Source: Acanthochlamys bracteata
Lineage: Eukaryota; Streptophyta; Magnoliopsida; Pandanales; Velloziaceae
Assembly (NCBI GenBank): GCA_019914995.1
Contig: CM034131.1
Coordinates: 124,001 to 188,000 of the forward strand
Direction: 5' to 3'
Length of the DNA stretch: 64,000 nt
The notes under the pieces are model-generated. The model was not told the DNA's origin. It ran no database searches and saw nothing but the letters and a program-made list of their open reading frames with translations. Within the stretch, counting starts at the first letter, position 1. Every line of letters begins with the position of its first letter. The translations under genes were made by a program, and so were the position numbers. Positions 22,083-36,329 of the stretch are shown here, piece by piece.

Positions 22083-24279
22083 GCAAGATGAACAATACAT
22101 TGTACCGCTGGATCGATTTACCTGACGTGTTTCCCCTCTACTTGTCTTATTAAGGAAATATATGAATTATTATAATTCTAGAGGGATCGGATAAGGTTAG
22201 ATTTAACCGAGGGATATGTGCATTAATTTGGTGAGGATTAAGATTTAAATTGGTTTCCTTTTCAGGTTTTTAACAGGATTAAGTAGTTGATTATTTGTCA
22301 GTTACTATTATTATTTGTTTTTACTAGAATCGGTAAAAGAAATATTGTCTTTTTCTTTTTACTTTCTTTCCTAATTTAAAAACAAAAAAAAAAAGTAAAG
22401 TTTGATACATATAACCCGCACCCATTATAAACTTTCGATAAATAAACGTGGTTTGCTTTAGTTAAGAGCGTATTTTAAATGCACGTAATTAAGTTACGTG
22501 AAAGTGAAAAATAAAAAATAAAATTTTTTGAAAAATAAGTTGGAAGTGGAGTTTAGTTTTTATGTTTTAATTGATTGTTGAAATGGATTTGAAGTGAATT
22601 GAAAAAAAGAAATATAGTAGAACTTGAGTTTCACTTATATAAAATTGAAAACTTGAATTTCAGGTTTATTTACAATTGAAACAAAAAAAGTAAGTAAAAT
22701 TTCAATTGTGGCGGAAGAAAGTAGAGTTCTACTCACTTGAAACATGTCCTAAGTAAATTGTATTATTAGTAATTACGTGATTAGGTTGATTAAAAGTTTA
22801 AAACTAAAGGAATAATTATGGTCATTATTTTCTTTAGTAGGAAGTAAGTGGAATTTGACCATAAATGTTGACTCAGTGGGACCGACACAAGTGGAACAGG
22901 GGGTCTACGTATGCTTGATTATTTCGTACAAAAACAAAATTTTCCTACGCCAAAGTTTAATTGATAAATTTCTTAAGATTCATGTTTATTATTATTCAGT
23001 TCATATTTTAAAATTTATAGAATGTGGTAAAATTTAAGCGTGAATATCAATCTTATTGAAAATCAAAGCGTAATAATAATGCAGGAACTGGTACAACAGA
23101 CTTATCCAAATTAATTTTTGAATTTCTGGGTGTTAACCCTTTCAAGATTGATCAACGTGTCACAATAATAATTGTAACCAAGAAAAATTAGGTACACCAT
23201 AAATGTGCACTTAATTACCTTCGAAGTAATTCTTTCTATACATATAAATAAATCCATTGCTTAGAAACTTAATTATTCGTTAATATTATGGTTTAACATT
23301 ATAGCTAGACTCAGATTAAGAGGGTTATTTTGGAATTGTCTATGAAAAATAATTTTTGATAAAACAATTTTGTTGAAATTTTTTTAAAACAAAATTAATC
23401 TTTTAACTTTTTTAAATTTTATACATATAAATGTAAAATTATTCATATTTTTTAAATTAAAGAATTTTAAAGAAGTGCAGAAGATATTCCCATTTTCAAT
23501 TATTAGATGCACTTATAATTATTTGGTATAGATATTATTCCTCAAAAGTTTATCTCTGTTAAAGTTCTGATTGATTTATATATCTATATATATATGTTAT
23601 TTTATGTTTCTAGTTATTCACGTTACCAATCTCTCTAAAAACTTTTTTTGTTTTGTTTTAATGTCCATATTCTTCAAGTTAATATTCTATGCCCACAAAA
23701 TTTTGATTTCAATATTTCTTTTAATATATACTGCATTATTGTTAAGGCGGCTGTTAATTCTGTTTGTTCCAATCACTCTGAAGATACATGTTCTTCACAT
23801 TTTTTGTGCTTAATTTAGTTTCAGGAAAAAAAAACTTCATAGAGAAAATTGAATTTTTTAAATAAAACTTATTTGTTGACATGATTTTTTAAGACAGGTT
23901 TTAATATTTTAATCTAGAAATATTAAAGTTATCATAATACGTAATACATTTTTTATACACTTTCGATGATTGTTCATGCATTCTACATTCCAAAGAAAAT
24001 TACAAATAACTTTTTTTAAAAACAGTTTTTTTATTTTATTTTATGTTTTTAACTATTCAAACATGATCTTGAATACTACTGAAATGAGCGCACTACAATG
24101 TTTCCGAAGAAAATGGGTTGGGGATTCCAAAACTGAACTTCTTCTCTTATCAAATCTGTTCATTGAAGTTGTAATACACGATAATAACAAGTTGAACCTT
24201 TTTATAATGTCAAGTTCAAATCCGGTAACGTCAATTAAATTCAGAACCTTCATCAGCGTATGTCAATCACATAAATGGG

Positions 24280-24547
24280 GCATTTAAAATTGCGTTTTTT
24301 AAATATTTTTTTTGAATTTTTGAATTATATATTTTATAAATATTTAAAAGTTTTATTTAAAAATTTAAAAAATATAGAAAAATTTTATGTAGTGAAACTT
24401 TTTTACTATATTTTTTTTCGAAATAAAAAAATAAAACTTATTTTTAAAAAAATAAATATCTTCTATTTTAAAAAAATTTAATTTAATAATCATTCTCAAA
24501 AGTCCCAAAATATTAGGAGAAAATATTCCGGATGCGTTCGGTTAAAC
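24280..24547 (+). repeat. AT-rich MITE-like repeat, member 1
   Basis: Shares the core tatagaaaaattttatgtagtgaaa...tttactatattttt with members at 24826-25055 and 49705-49910 and, inverted, with 54738-54986. The right edge carries gcgttcggtt, similar to the gcgttt/aaacgc ends of the other copies. There is no coding capacity. Confidence 0.5.
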
Positions 24548-24825
24548 TTTTTTCAATTTTTTAAAAACAGTTATTTTATTTTTTAAATAAATTTAAAAAT
24601 ATTTTAAAAACTTTTATTTTTAAATAAAATAATAAAATATATTTTTAAATAAAATAAAACATATACTTATTTAAACTAAATTTATTTCTAATATTTTTTT
24701 AAAAAGTTATGCATAATAAAAAATTGTGCATAGATAAGTCGTAAGTCAAAAGCTGATTGCGGCTTATTCAAAATTGCTGTTACGTATATCTATATATACA
24801 GCATCAGTAGGGCTAGGCCTTGCAT

Positions 24826-25055
24826 TTTGGTAGTGCATATCAAAAATAATTTTTAATTTTTTTAATTTTATATTTGTAATATTTATAAAATTTATTTAAA
24901 AAAATTAGATAGTATAACAAAATTTTATAAAATAAAATTTTTTTATTATATATTTATATATTTTTTAAAATTAAAAAAAAATTCGTTTTTAAAAAAAAAT
25001 AAAAATATTTTCAAACTTAAAAAAAATTTATTTTATAAATAATTTCAAACGCAAC
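24826..25055 (+). repeat. AT-rich MITE-like repeat, member 2
   Basis: Same core as member 1 (tataacaaaattttataaaa followed by tttttttattatatattt). The left edge has ttttggtagtgc and the right edge caaacgcaacc. Confidence 0.5.
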
Positions 25056-28000
25056 CAAGCTAGAGATAATAAAGTCGGCAGCAACCATGAACGATAACTA
25101 CTACTACTATTACCATTGGATCCCAACTCATGCGTGTCGAATTATCAGGATTGCCACGTGTGTCTTTGTATCTTATAAATCCAAACCTTTCATTATTGAT
25201 AGCGTTATAATTTGTTTCGAAACTTTCTAAACACAAACAAAACCAATAACCACTTTATACGAGTTTCTTTTGGAATAAACAGTAGTACCACAATTGCGGT
25301 GAATCACAAAAAAAGAAAAAGTTATTATCAAAAAAAGGTGTGAGAGAGATCTAGAAGACTGAAATTGAACGAAGAATCTGATGAATGGGAATGGTGATGA
25401 GTTTTTACGTACACTTGTTCTTAGAGTCGTCAAATCATTTTCAAAGTAAGAATCGATGCTTAAATGACTCATCCCATCCCCATCTTTCACTTCATCCCCA
25501 TTTTTCACGTTATTTATTATCATTTTATAGCCGGCATTGAACGTCTAAAATTTATTTAAAAAATACTTCTTATATGATTCTTCTCCGTGTTGTTTTATCT
25601 GAAATGGTCGACTCCTTTATAGCCAGCGTATATATATGCGGCTCGAAAATGTTGCAACCGTCATTTATTAGAATCTCAATATAAATTCCACGTTTCCATC
25701 GTCCAGACATTATTGTTACTTTTAGACGAAGACCAAAAAATGTTACGCATTCACTTTCATGTATAGATAATACTGTGAACGATAAATTTCAAAAAAATAA
25801 AAGTTTTTGGTTATGTAAAATATATGCAGAGCAGCAGCAGTAGCAGCGTTTATAAAAAGAAAGCAAAAGTTTTGTTATGTGTTTGCTGGAATTCATGGGA
25901 CCGTAGTCAGCAAACCAAGTTGACTTCGGTCCAAATTATATGATACGAATAAATAATATTTAGTTTGCATGCATTAAGAAATTAAATAACTTTTATTATA
26001 CGAAATAATAACAGTTATTTTACCATCTTCTTCTGATCAAAGACGCGTCGTCGGTATGAGAAAAATCCTCAAATTTCATTTCGTTGGACAACTAGCTAAC
26101 TTTACTTTTTTAAGTTCTTCGTTATCATCTTTTACTAACTTTTATTATTATTATTATTATTATTTTTTTAAATGAAATGTATGTTAGGAGTGTGTTTAGA
26201 TAAATTTTTTTAAAAAAGTTAGTCTATAAGATTTTCGTGAGATATATATTGTGGCGTCCAGAGTGCATGCATTGAACCAACACTTTTCTAATTATTAAGG
26301 TTTTCCTTTTCAAAGTCTTCTTTGCTTTTTAAACCTATATAAATACATATATATATAAAACATTTATAATATATATATTGAATTGATCAACTATATTAAT
26401 GTTATTAGGAGTAGATTTTGCTCCACTTCCAATCATCATTACAAAATCTCCACCAAAATCATCATTATATTATATATTGCTAATTAATGGCGACCATTGC
26501 TACCGTCTTAATATATCATATTATAATATATTACGAACATTAATTATCTGTATTTTCAAAAAAAGATATAAAAAAAACACTATATATAATGTTTCTTCAT
26601 GACCTCAAATTAATATTTATTTCTGTATTAATATCGATATAATTTGTAGTGCTTCTTTCGTGGACACAAAACTTTTGAATTTATAAACAAAATTAATGTT
26701 CGTGTTGCTATAATTTTTAGCAAAGATGCCTTTAATTTCTTCAACACAGTGATAAAAAGCAACATTAGTTTCGCGCATAATTAAAGCAAGACACAAATTC
26801 AATGCACGAGTTTGAATTAGAGTTTTTCCATTTGCATAAAAACTTTGATGCGATAAGATTAATTTAACATTAATATAAAAAAATTAACTGATTTTAACAT
26901 TAATTTTTTTCCAATTAATGCAGAACTTGTAGTTTTTATCCGAACATAATTAACGTAATGTCTTTTTCAAATGCCTAAAATTTTAAGTTTTACCATAGAT
27001 GAAGTTTTATGAACAGTCATATATTTTAAATATAAATTGAATTCAAAACTCATTCAGAAAATAAAATTTAAATTTACTTTCAATTTATTTTAAAAAATAA
27101 AAAATTAACTTTTTTTAAATTGATTATGCATGTCGTGGTTTAAAGTTGTTGAAGAAACTACGAGTTAATTAGATGATGCCGTAAGATTCTGTCTGTTTTA
27201 GGAAAGGATATTCTTAAGATGACGTGGGCAATATAAGACGAGCTTAATTATACATATACTTAAAAAAGTTCTTCATATTAGGTGTAGCTATGCATGCGGA
27301 TAATAAAATATAAATTTTACACGTACGTTCTGTAGTATTTTAATCATATATCTTTACCCGTGTTGTAAATTCTTTAGCTAGATTTATTTTCACATTTACT
27401 GTTTTTAGATTCGATAAGATGAATCCACTCGAATGCGTGATGTATAATCTGGAAAAAAGCAATAGAAAATAAATTTATCCATTCACTTTTGGCATGCACT
27501 TGATTCTCGTAAATCAGCATTACTTCATAAATAAAGATGAAGTTAAAATCATTATTATCTATAACGCACGGCACGATTTTTTTCCGCAAGCATAGGACTA
27601 CTTTTATTATATCTTATTGAGTCATTTAATTTCTTTCAAATTTATCTGTAACGCATGAAAATTGCTCTGATTCTCATAAACATTACTGCTTCCGGAATTA
27701 AACCGAGATAAGTTTCACTTCGCCGCTGGTCTATTTTTTCGTAAACATATTATTAACTAGAACCCAAACGTTTAAAACTAGGCCGCAATGAATTAGACGC
27801 TGTTAACAAAATCAATTTTATTCAATTTGCGGGAATCGTTGGAGAAAACGAATGTTCCATAACCATCTTGGTTAGCCACAAATAATATCAGTCAAATTAA
27901 AAAATATATAAATAAAAAAATTAAATTATTAAATTTTGTCAAAATTTATAATCAGCACTGCAATAAATTGGGCCGCATAAGTAAAGCTGGATCATTCAAT

Positions 28001-29128
28001 AGCCCATTATGAACACTAATTTAATATAATAGAATCACGGGTTAATCCCAACCTCATATGTCTACGGTTTTTTTTAAAAAAAATTTAAAGAAACAAAACC
28101 TTTTCAAATAGAGGGTCTAAACCCGGATAATGGGCCCAGTTAATTCAAGACAGATTTAAAAGTAACTTTTATGAAGTTCACTTCTTCAGAACATAAAAAT
28201 GGTAAATTGAGTTTTAAAAACTAAAATAATAAGTTTCTAAAATAATAAAATAAACTAAAATTTTAAATTAATGAATAATTAAAATACATCAAAATTTTAA
28301 AACTTTAAATCTGACGAAAAAAATAAAAATTTAAATATTAGAAAGTTTTAAAGTGTTTATAAAAATATTTTTAATATTTTTAAATAAATTTTAGTTTTTT
28401 ATCTAAAAATGATAATACTATAATAAAAGTTTACGACATATGAATTTTTTATTTTTAAAATTTTAAATATATTTTATAAAATATTATAAAAATTTATTTT
28501 AAAAATATATAATTAAAAAATTGATAATGATTTCCCCAAAAAAAACTCAAAAGCGCCATTAGTTAGAAGGACACCAACTTGTTGAATATCAATACCTTTG
28601 CTCAGAATCCAAGAGATCTTTCAGTTATAAACTTATTATTATTATTTCGATGGAATCATCAAATATAGGTAAAATATATATTTTTTCAACTGCTGCTTCA
28701 GATAACAGAAAATTAACATTAAAAGTGTTTATAGATTAGGGTTGTTGATGACCAACTAGCTTTGACTACTTTTAACTGTCTGTAATGCTTGCAGAGCTTC
28801 TAGCAAAATATCATCGTTTGTTCCCCAAAAAAGAAAAATCTACATTTATCTGAAGAATTATGAACTTGAAGAGCAACAAAAAATTGAAGTCTTGGTGATG
28901 AAGAATAAAGATTTTGAAACTGAGCGCACTCTCTATTAATTGCAAGCTGCCTGCAGAAGAGCAAGTGTTACTCCATGATTATTTGAAAAACAAGAACTAC
29001 AACAGATCGAACTGATCAACCTAATTAACTAAGCTAATTAAATCACTAGAAGTTCTAACCAAACCGAAAGTAACCAACAAATTAAGGAAGAAAACTGATC
29101 AAACACATAGTTCAAATAATAATATTCA

Positions 29129-29512
29129 TCACATTAGCAAGTTCCTGATGATCGCAGCTTGAGAACTGTTAATATCAGCATTAGCTAAAAGCTCCGATAA
29201 TCTCTCACTAAGATCGTCGACTTCTCTGTGCAAGCTCCGTATGTAGTTGCACGTCTCCTGCAACACCTTCGCCGCAGGCACCTGGCCGGGAACAACAACA
29301 GATTAAACATATCGCATTACAATACAACATATTGCATTTCCTTGTAGTTAATATTAATTCTATCTAAATATATATACCCTATCGGAAGTACCCCGAGTAC
29401 GGGTTTCAGGGAGAATGGACTGAAGCTTTGAGACGAGGTCGTTGATCTGCTCGTCGGTGATTCTTGAAGACGAGTTTGATTGTTGCCGGGAACGCGATCT
29501 ACGACCAGACAT
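29129..29512 (-). CDS. PRE: Atypical non-DNA-binding bHLH protein, PRE/ILI1 family
   Basis: Two exons (29512-29378 and 29281-29129) encode 95 residues, the usual length for PACLOBUTRAZOL RESISTANCE/ILI1/BU1 proteins. The N-terminus is Ser/Arg-rich without a basic DNA-contact helix. The helix-loop-helix follows as [19 protein letters not shown], then [19 protein letters not shown], with the conserved tail AAIIRNLLM. These proteins sequester inhibitory bHLH partners (IBH1, HFR1-like) in the nucleus and promote cell elongation downstream of brassinosteroid and gibberellin. The intron sits at the loop, as in the family. Arabidopsis PREs are close to identical in these blocks. Confidence 0.95.
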
Positions 29513-29709
29513 TCTAATACTTCGTATGTTAGGCTCGATATATCGATCGTGGTATATATCAGAGACTGAATCAATCAATGCTCTGCAGGCAGATACGTAG
29601 CTATCTTGCTAGCTATAGAGTTCTTCGATCGGCTGCTGCTGATGATCACTACTTTTAACTTGGGAGAAGAAGCATGCAGAAGATGAAATGCATGAGCTAG
29701 CGAAGTATT

Positions 29710-29717
29710 TATTTATA
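29710..29717 (-). promoter_or_regulatory. PRE: TATA box of the PRE gene
   Basis: TATAAATA on the minus strand, about 200 bp upstream of the start codon at 29512. This implies a 5' UTR of roughly 165 bases. Confidence 0.55.
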
Positions 29718-29729
29718 AATGTTTAAGAG

Positions 29730-31993
29730 AGAATCAATCAAAGAGTAGAGATCGGCTCTCACTAGCTAAGGGTGTCAGCACAAGTTGAAGTTAGTTTAAT
29801 CTTAATTTCAACTGCGATATATACATATATTAATTGTTTAAAAACAAGTACAGATCGATAAAAAGACATATATATAATAACGATTGAAAAGTTTTTGGTT
29901 TGATGATTGCATGCAAGTGTGTATTTCTATAAAAAATTTTCTTCGTGCGTTCTATAAAATTTTTGAGTGACTATATATTATTATTATTATTATTATTATA
30001 TATATGTCAGGGATCGGAAACGGAAGCCATGTTACCTTTCCTGCAACGTTCGTTGAGTATAGACAAATTAATTAGTTTATATTTTATTTAATATAAAATT
30101 TTTAGAACTATTATATTAAAATTTTGAGTTGAACTAAACTTTTTCGTATACAGACCGAACTTTCGAATAAATCTTTTTGCGTAAGGTTAGCTCCTTTAGT
30201 ATTTTATCTCTCTAAGAACGCTAACATCTTATATATACTAAAAATTAACAAATTTTAGTTGCGAATAATTTTCGGAGAAAATTATTTTTGTTTATTAGTA
30301 AAAACGTACACGAATGAAGTTGGAAGAATGGTTAAACTAAAACTATGCATTATAAAAAAGAACACCTTAATCGTTATTAGGGAATATTGATTCTCTTCAA
30401 AATTTGTTTTCAATTAGACTTAATTAGCTTCATCTGTTTAATATAATATTGTTAAAACATTATATTAGTTTAGCCGTCGTCTAAACTTTTAAGCTCTGAG
30501 AAAATAGTGATACATAACGATCGGTGCAGTATATATATTCAAAATCATAAGCAATCACTTATATAAAGTAACTAAGAAATATAAATTTTATATTTCATCG
30601 ATCAGGGCAAGTACAATTTCAGGTGAAATAATTTCAGAAACTTACATATTTAATTACTACAATATATAATTAGTCTTTAATGACTAATTAAGACTAACAT
30701 GCTCTTTGTGATGCTTGTCCCCCGGGCCTCACCATTCATCTATAACTAATCAATTATATAATTAATCAGAGTCGCAGATTTATTAATATTACTAATAATT
30801 AATATTTAATGTTAAAAAAACTTAATTTTATATTATTTATTAATAATTATGAAATAATATTTATAAATTCATCTTATCGTTAATTAATTTTAAAAAAATT
30901 CGAAGTTCGTTACATCAAGAACTCTTAATTATGTAGATACTACAACTAGTAAGTCGTAGTAATTTCCAAATGCAGTATACTACCCAGCTGGGTATTGAAT
31001 TTATCAGACATTAATGTTTAAGAATCTAATGATGTCATCAAATTAAGCATCAATAGAACGTACTCCTATTATTGAATTAAGCTTTACTGATAAAAATTAT
31101 TTAAATTTTAAAATGAATAATCTGCAATGATGAGCTACATCATATGATTCCTGAACCTAAGCAGAGCAGACTGCTCGTAATAAGATCTGATTTGTGTCAG
31201 AACACAGAAAATCATAATAATAATAATATATAGATGGTCAAGAAGATTTCTGGTCGGTCAACGGCGGGCATCGCGGTGGCACATGAGCTTATGGCAGCGA
31301 AGACAGCAAGGACCGTACTGCCAATCCACGAGGCTGCCCACGACGAACGGCGACGATCCAACACCTGGACTGCAACTGATGATTCATGAAATTCACGGCC
31401 ATTCTCAGTAGTGTTTTTTCTTTTTGGCCTTTTGAATATGAAGAAGAACAACGATCCTACGATGCGATCATTACATGTTTCTGACGAATCACATGCAAAG
31501 CTTTGTTTTTTTAATTTTTTGGTATAACCTGTCATGAACATTAACAAAAATAACCTCAAATCTGCAAGAAATCATGTGCTGTATATAAATTCCTTCAAGT
31601 TTCTAGGACGAAGAGAAAAAAAAGATTCATCTACTCATCATTGCTATTATTGTCTCATGCAAAGTCGCACATGATCAAATCTTTCTTGGTTCACTCAATG
31701 TTCAATTTCATATCGTAATATCACATGCTCGTAATCATATACACATTTATGATCTTTACCCTTTTCCCGATCAAGTCGGCAACCGACCATCTCGGAAAAG
31801 AGGTAACATGGTAAGCTACAAATAAGTTCAACCAAACTGAAGTAAACATTTCTTAGAAAACATCTTCATGTACGATCTCTCAAGGTAAACTGTGGGAATA
31901 AGACTGCAAGCCTTCCTGCAACCGCTCATGTTAGCGCTGTTCTGTAGCACAAACAATCGTGCATCTTTTCCTCCATGAATAATGGGAGAAGCA
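29730..31993. other. Intergenic region with a TRIM-repeat remnant and a GC-rich patch
   Basis: AT-rich spacer between the PRE gene and the 3' end of CYP23. It holds an ATT microsatellite (29978-29999), a single TRIM terminal repeat (about 30805-30925) and an isolated GC-rich patch (31233-31415) that is open in more than one frame but not recognised. The last few hundred bases probably include the CYP23 3' UTR. Confidence 0.5.
30805..30925 (+). repeat. Solo terminal repeat of the TRIM family
   Basis: atgttaaaaaaacttaattttatattatttattaataatt...atgaaataatatttataaa...gttaattaatttt aligns with the TRIM terminal repeats at 11610 and 12015. No partner repeat or internal part is seen nearby, so this is a solo repeat or fragment. 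Confidence 0.5.
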
Positions 31994-34900
31994 TCATCCG
32001 AGGCACTTTATCCTCTGCACATGAGAAACAATGCAAAGTGAACATTCTAAGAGAGGGTCAGAGTGGAGAGAGTTTGTTTCTTTTTAACTTATGTGATTTG
32101 TGCTAACCTGTCTTTCTATTTCAATAGCAGATTCTTTAAGCTTTCTCTTCAGAGTAGTCTTCTCAAGTTCGCATGTCTCCACCTTGGTATCTGAGGCATA
32201 AAACATGGATGCAGACAACGAAGATGGCAAAATCAGTATCCAGAAGTAGAACAAAGGTAGGATGTATTACCTAGAAAAGTAGCAAGTCTATTATTAGTTG
32301 GTGGAGGAAAGGCATGCTGATATTCATTTATTACTAATCAAGTTCATTTATCACAGATAAAGTGTATACATAAATCTATTATTAGTTGACTCACGAAATG
32401 GAATCACTTGAAGAGAACCAATATCAAACTGCCATTTTATTTGGCAGCATAAAGGCTGATCTCCATGCAAAAAGTACACCGTAATTCGTTAGGTGATGAT
32501 AGAACTCCACTTTGGCCAAAATTGTGTCCGGACTTCCTTAGTTTTTGTTAAGCCTTTGACATGCATGAGAGAAAGAATGATGGCCAAATTTCATAATTAC
32601 TCACCAAATTCATCTTAGCAGTTTCTATACATCACAAGATTTCTCATTCTGTCAAGGTCACAAATGTACTAAGTAACATGCGTAATAAGTGAACTGAAGG
32701 TTTGTAACTATGCTAAATCATCTTGGACCACGAACACAACTATAATGTAAGTGTTGGGGTGGGTGGTTGCATTTAAAACATGGGAAAAATCGATAGATAT
32801 GAGGGTGCATAGGCAATACAAAATTAACATAAGGCTGTATGGAAGTCAAACTTCTAAAACTACATAACCAGATACCTCTCCCAAACCAAAAAAAGCTTAT
32901 TGTCATCCATACGAAGACTCTTGATGGTGGGACTAGACTCTCAATATACAGCTCAATGCTCATCTCAAAATTGAGTATATGGAGATACTGTTCTCAGAGA
33001 AGTATACAGCGTTCTGGAATAAAACACGAGATGATAGCACGAAAAGGTCTAAGTTGCCAACAAAAACAACTAAGGCAGTAGCACAGACATGACATGCGGC
33101 TTATGATAAGATAAAGAAATCTAAATTCTCACCATAATGGTATGTTGAAAGAATTGTTATCCGCTCCAGAGGCTGGAAAGCAAGAGAATTTTGTCAGGAA
33201 AAAATAAAGCACATAACAGATGACAAGCTGCTTATTCTAAGAGACAGATGAAAGAATAAGTAACCTACATACTGAGATCCATATAGGCATATGAAGAACA
33301 TATAATAAAGAGGTACGTCCTAAAGAGAAGAAAATTGTACCATCACAAAAATCCCTTCTTGACGAGTAGGAAGCTCCTCAAGCTTTTTCAGAGTATCATC
33401 CCCTTTTGTGACTCTCCCAAATATGGCGTACTGAAGTTTGAGAAGGTTCAAGAAATCAATGTTGATAATTTCTTGAGGACAGTATTATTGCTTGATTTTT
33501 TTAATTACAAAACATACCTCACCATCAAGGTGAGGGGCATCACCAAGAAGAATTGAGAAAGACGATGCAGCACTATCTGGATCAGAATATCTATATGTAG
33601 GGAGTCCAGAATTTCAAAGAGACGTATTAGATGGCAGCCAAAAGTCAATTCCCTCTGCATTATAAAGTGTGCCACATGCTGGGACATGAAGTAATAACCA
33701 GAACGATCGTGTCTAAACCATCTAGGATTTTGGTAAATCTGCAAGCCTTCAGCCTTTTCAACAGTTTGATGGTGTAAATAACAGATAATACAGTGGCGTT
33801 CTAGTCTATAAACAACATAGAAATATGCTCCCAAAAAACAACGGGAGAAGAATGAAGATTTGATATGCAAAGGTTACTTGATTGTTCTAGAATAATTTGA
33901 TAATGTTTTACAGGTAACTAAAAGGTATTACCTCCCCATTGAAAGAATGCCTCTTTTGTGCTTGACAACTTTACTAAATTCGCCAACGACGGTCTTTCCA
34001 GCCTCTATTCGTTGTTCTTCATTCATAGGTGCTGTTCTCCCCCCTACAACATCAGCCACTTGTGCAACAAATCCCTTATCAACCTGGACCCATTTAGAAG
34101 TCCAACTCAACCATGTATTCCTTTTGCGGCAACTATATGCGTCATAAACATATCTTAGAAAAAAATTTGAAGGAATACCCGGAAGAAGTGGTTGGTATTA
34201 TAGCAACCGAGACGAACAAGCTTGAAAATGTGCTCCACGGTTTTTGGAGCGACATGCGGGAAAAAGCCAAACTCAATATCACCATAGTTTGTCTGCACTA
34301 AGAGAAACATGCGTGTTCAGTACTGCCATAAAATTTTGGAAGTAACTTTTTAAATAAATTAGAGGATTGAACAGCGCTCCCAAATGCAACTATGGACAGA
34401 GAAAAACAGGTCTTGGATAAGACGTGAAAACTCACAACTGTAGTCATGTTAATAATAAACTTTTGAAGAATATTTAAAAAGTGTAAAACACATTAGAGAA
34501 GCGGGCATTCACATTCATATTGATCTGTTTCAGATTCATCAAGAGAACTGTAAAGAACACAACACAATATACAAACAAAGATATCCAGAAGTAACAGATT
34601 TGATCATGAAATGTTATTCTCTTGGGATATCCAGATTCCAGACTCAAAGCATAATGGGCTTAATATTACAAATCAAGTAACAAAGGGGGTGGCACTTGCC
34701 TTATTAATTTCACCAAACATGAACATCATGCATCTTCTACTAAATAATAGACATGTAACCTGAACTGCTATAAAGCTTATGAATGGAATACGCTCTCTAA
34801 ATGAGAGAGAGGCCAATGCATAAACTGGCAATTCTATCAAAGATAACAAACAACTTGTCTCTTGAGAGACCTACAGCATGTTAAGCTAATATCCTGCAAT

Positions 34901-36287
34901 CACTGTCCATAAGATTTCAAATTAAGCACCAAAGCACGTAGTTCTCTTGTGATGTCCACAATAGGAAAGTAAATACGAGTAGTAGCGTATCCGTAACAAA
35001 TACTGGATCAAACATCAATCCTTTAGAGGATCCTATAATACATTGAGCAAAGAATCTAATGATAAAGCACGCATCTTAAACTCGACCAACCATAAACATA
35101 ATAATCAATTGATACTCTCAAGAACGTACAGCCTGTTAAGCCAAATTGCAATGATCAGCATCACTGGCTTTAACAATAGACGCTATGAAAGCATGCGAGT
35201 CTGCTGTCATTTTCACAATCACAAATATAACAAAATGTGAATGGGAACCAATACCAAAGTTAGCTGTTATGCCAAACACATTGATTAGAGAAATTACATG
35301 TTAAGAAAACAGTCAGAGGGATTAAATTTAGATACTGATCAGCACAACCTTTTCCCTATGCATACCTATGATACAGTCGAGAAGCATACAACATGTTAAC
35401 CCAGAATACAGAAAATAGTTACCCACGACTTTGGAACTTAGATGTAAGAATACGTGATAGCTGAAACATCAGAGCATAAAACAAAGTGTTGAGAAAACAA
35501 GATATGCTAGTCAACACAGTGAGCTACCACCTCTCCTCTAATGAAACCTGCAAGAGATTATAGGCCATATTGCTTCAATTAGATAGAAAGAAACATGAAA
35601 ATGTTACTTTTCCAACACAAAACAAGGCGGATAGAACACAACAGCCACGAATCTTCACAGTCATCTACCTACCCATTACACAAATGTACCCCATGCCGAG
35701 TCAAATTCTCAAAATGGGAAGCCACAGTTCTCTGATTAAAACATAATGAAGCATAAAAATATCGAATTTAGAGAAAAACACACCAAGTCATTGATTAATT
35801 TGCAAAGAAAACATAGATGATGTACTCTATCATATATGTATATATTAATTCACTTCATCTTTACCCAAAATATCCCATCGAGCACCAAAGACTCAACCAG
35901 CTAAACCGTATTGAAGCGAAAAATTCCAAACTCTGTAGGAAAAGAACAGCAACAGCTCACTGATCAATTTGCAAAAACGACGTAGAAGATCCACTCTATC
36001 ACACGTATAAATTTACATAATCGTTAGCCAAAATCACCAATGGTACATCCAAGAATGTAACAAAATAAACTACATAGAACTATAAAGATCTAAAACTCTA
36101 GAAAATCAAGCAAGGAAGAAACGAAAGTTCTGCAGACTATATCAAGAAAACAGACCTGGAAAACAACACGAACTGATCCGAGCTCAGGATCGGCATCAGA
36201 GAAAGACCAAACACGAACCAGAAACAACAACAACAACAACAACAAACGGGCGGAAACCGAAGAGAAACACATTTCAACGCCCGCCAT
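31994..36287 (-). CDS. CYP23: Cyclophilin-type peptidyl-prolyl isomerase CYP23
   Basis: Eight coding exons join in frame: 36287-36156, 34292-34179, 34083-33932, 33590-33518, 33430-33341, 33172-33133, 32190-32108 and 32014-31994, giving 234 residues. The N-terminus (about 1-29) is a signal peptide with a long Leu run encoded by a TTG repeat, so the protein enters the secretory pathway. The divergent cyclophilin domain follows, with VVFQTNYGDIEFGFFP, GCYNTNHFFR, VDKGFVAQVAD, the CYP23-typical TAPMNEEQR insertion and FSILLGDAPHLDG. The C-terminus is a short charged coiled coil (KVETCELEKTTLKRKL). The Arabidopsis homologue is about 226 residues with the same block order. Cyclophilins catalyse proline cis-trans isomerisation; whether this divergent branch keeps the activity is uncertain. 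Intron 1 is 1.86 kb and the last coding exon is only 21 bp. Confidence 0.93.
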
Positions 36288-36329
36288 TACTCTTTTCTTT
36301 ATCCTTCGCTCTCTACACAACAACGCAGG

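Larger units (their letters stand above)
22100..29128. other. Seven-kilobase AT-rich gene desert
   Basis: Very AT-rich DNA with many A and T runs and no open frame that looks like a protein. It contains at least two members of an AT-rich MITE-like family (24280-24547 and 24826-25055), a probable further decayed member at about 28200-28560, an ATT microsatellite (26142-26163) and a G-box/TATA pair with a tiny open frame (25154-25449). The frames at 23571-23813, 23970-24287, 25227-25523 and 27374-27589 are low-complexity or unrecognisable and are not called. Confidence 0.55.

Noticed and set aside
24207-24230. Possible tRNA T-loop (aagttcaaatccgg)
   Set aside because: No matching acceptor stem, D-arm or anticodon arm can be drawn around it.
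25227-25523. 98-codon open frame on the minus strand as a gene
   Set aside because: The translation is not recognised and ends in low-complexity hydrophobic sequence. It was kept only as context for the G-box/TATA observation.
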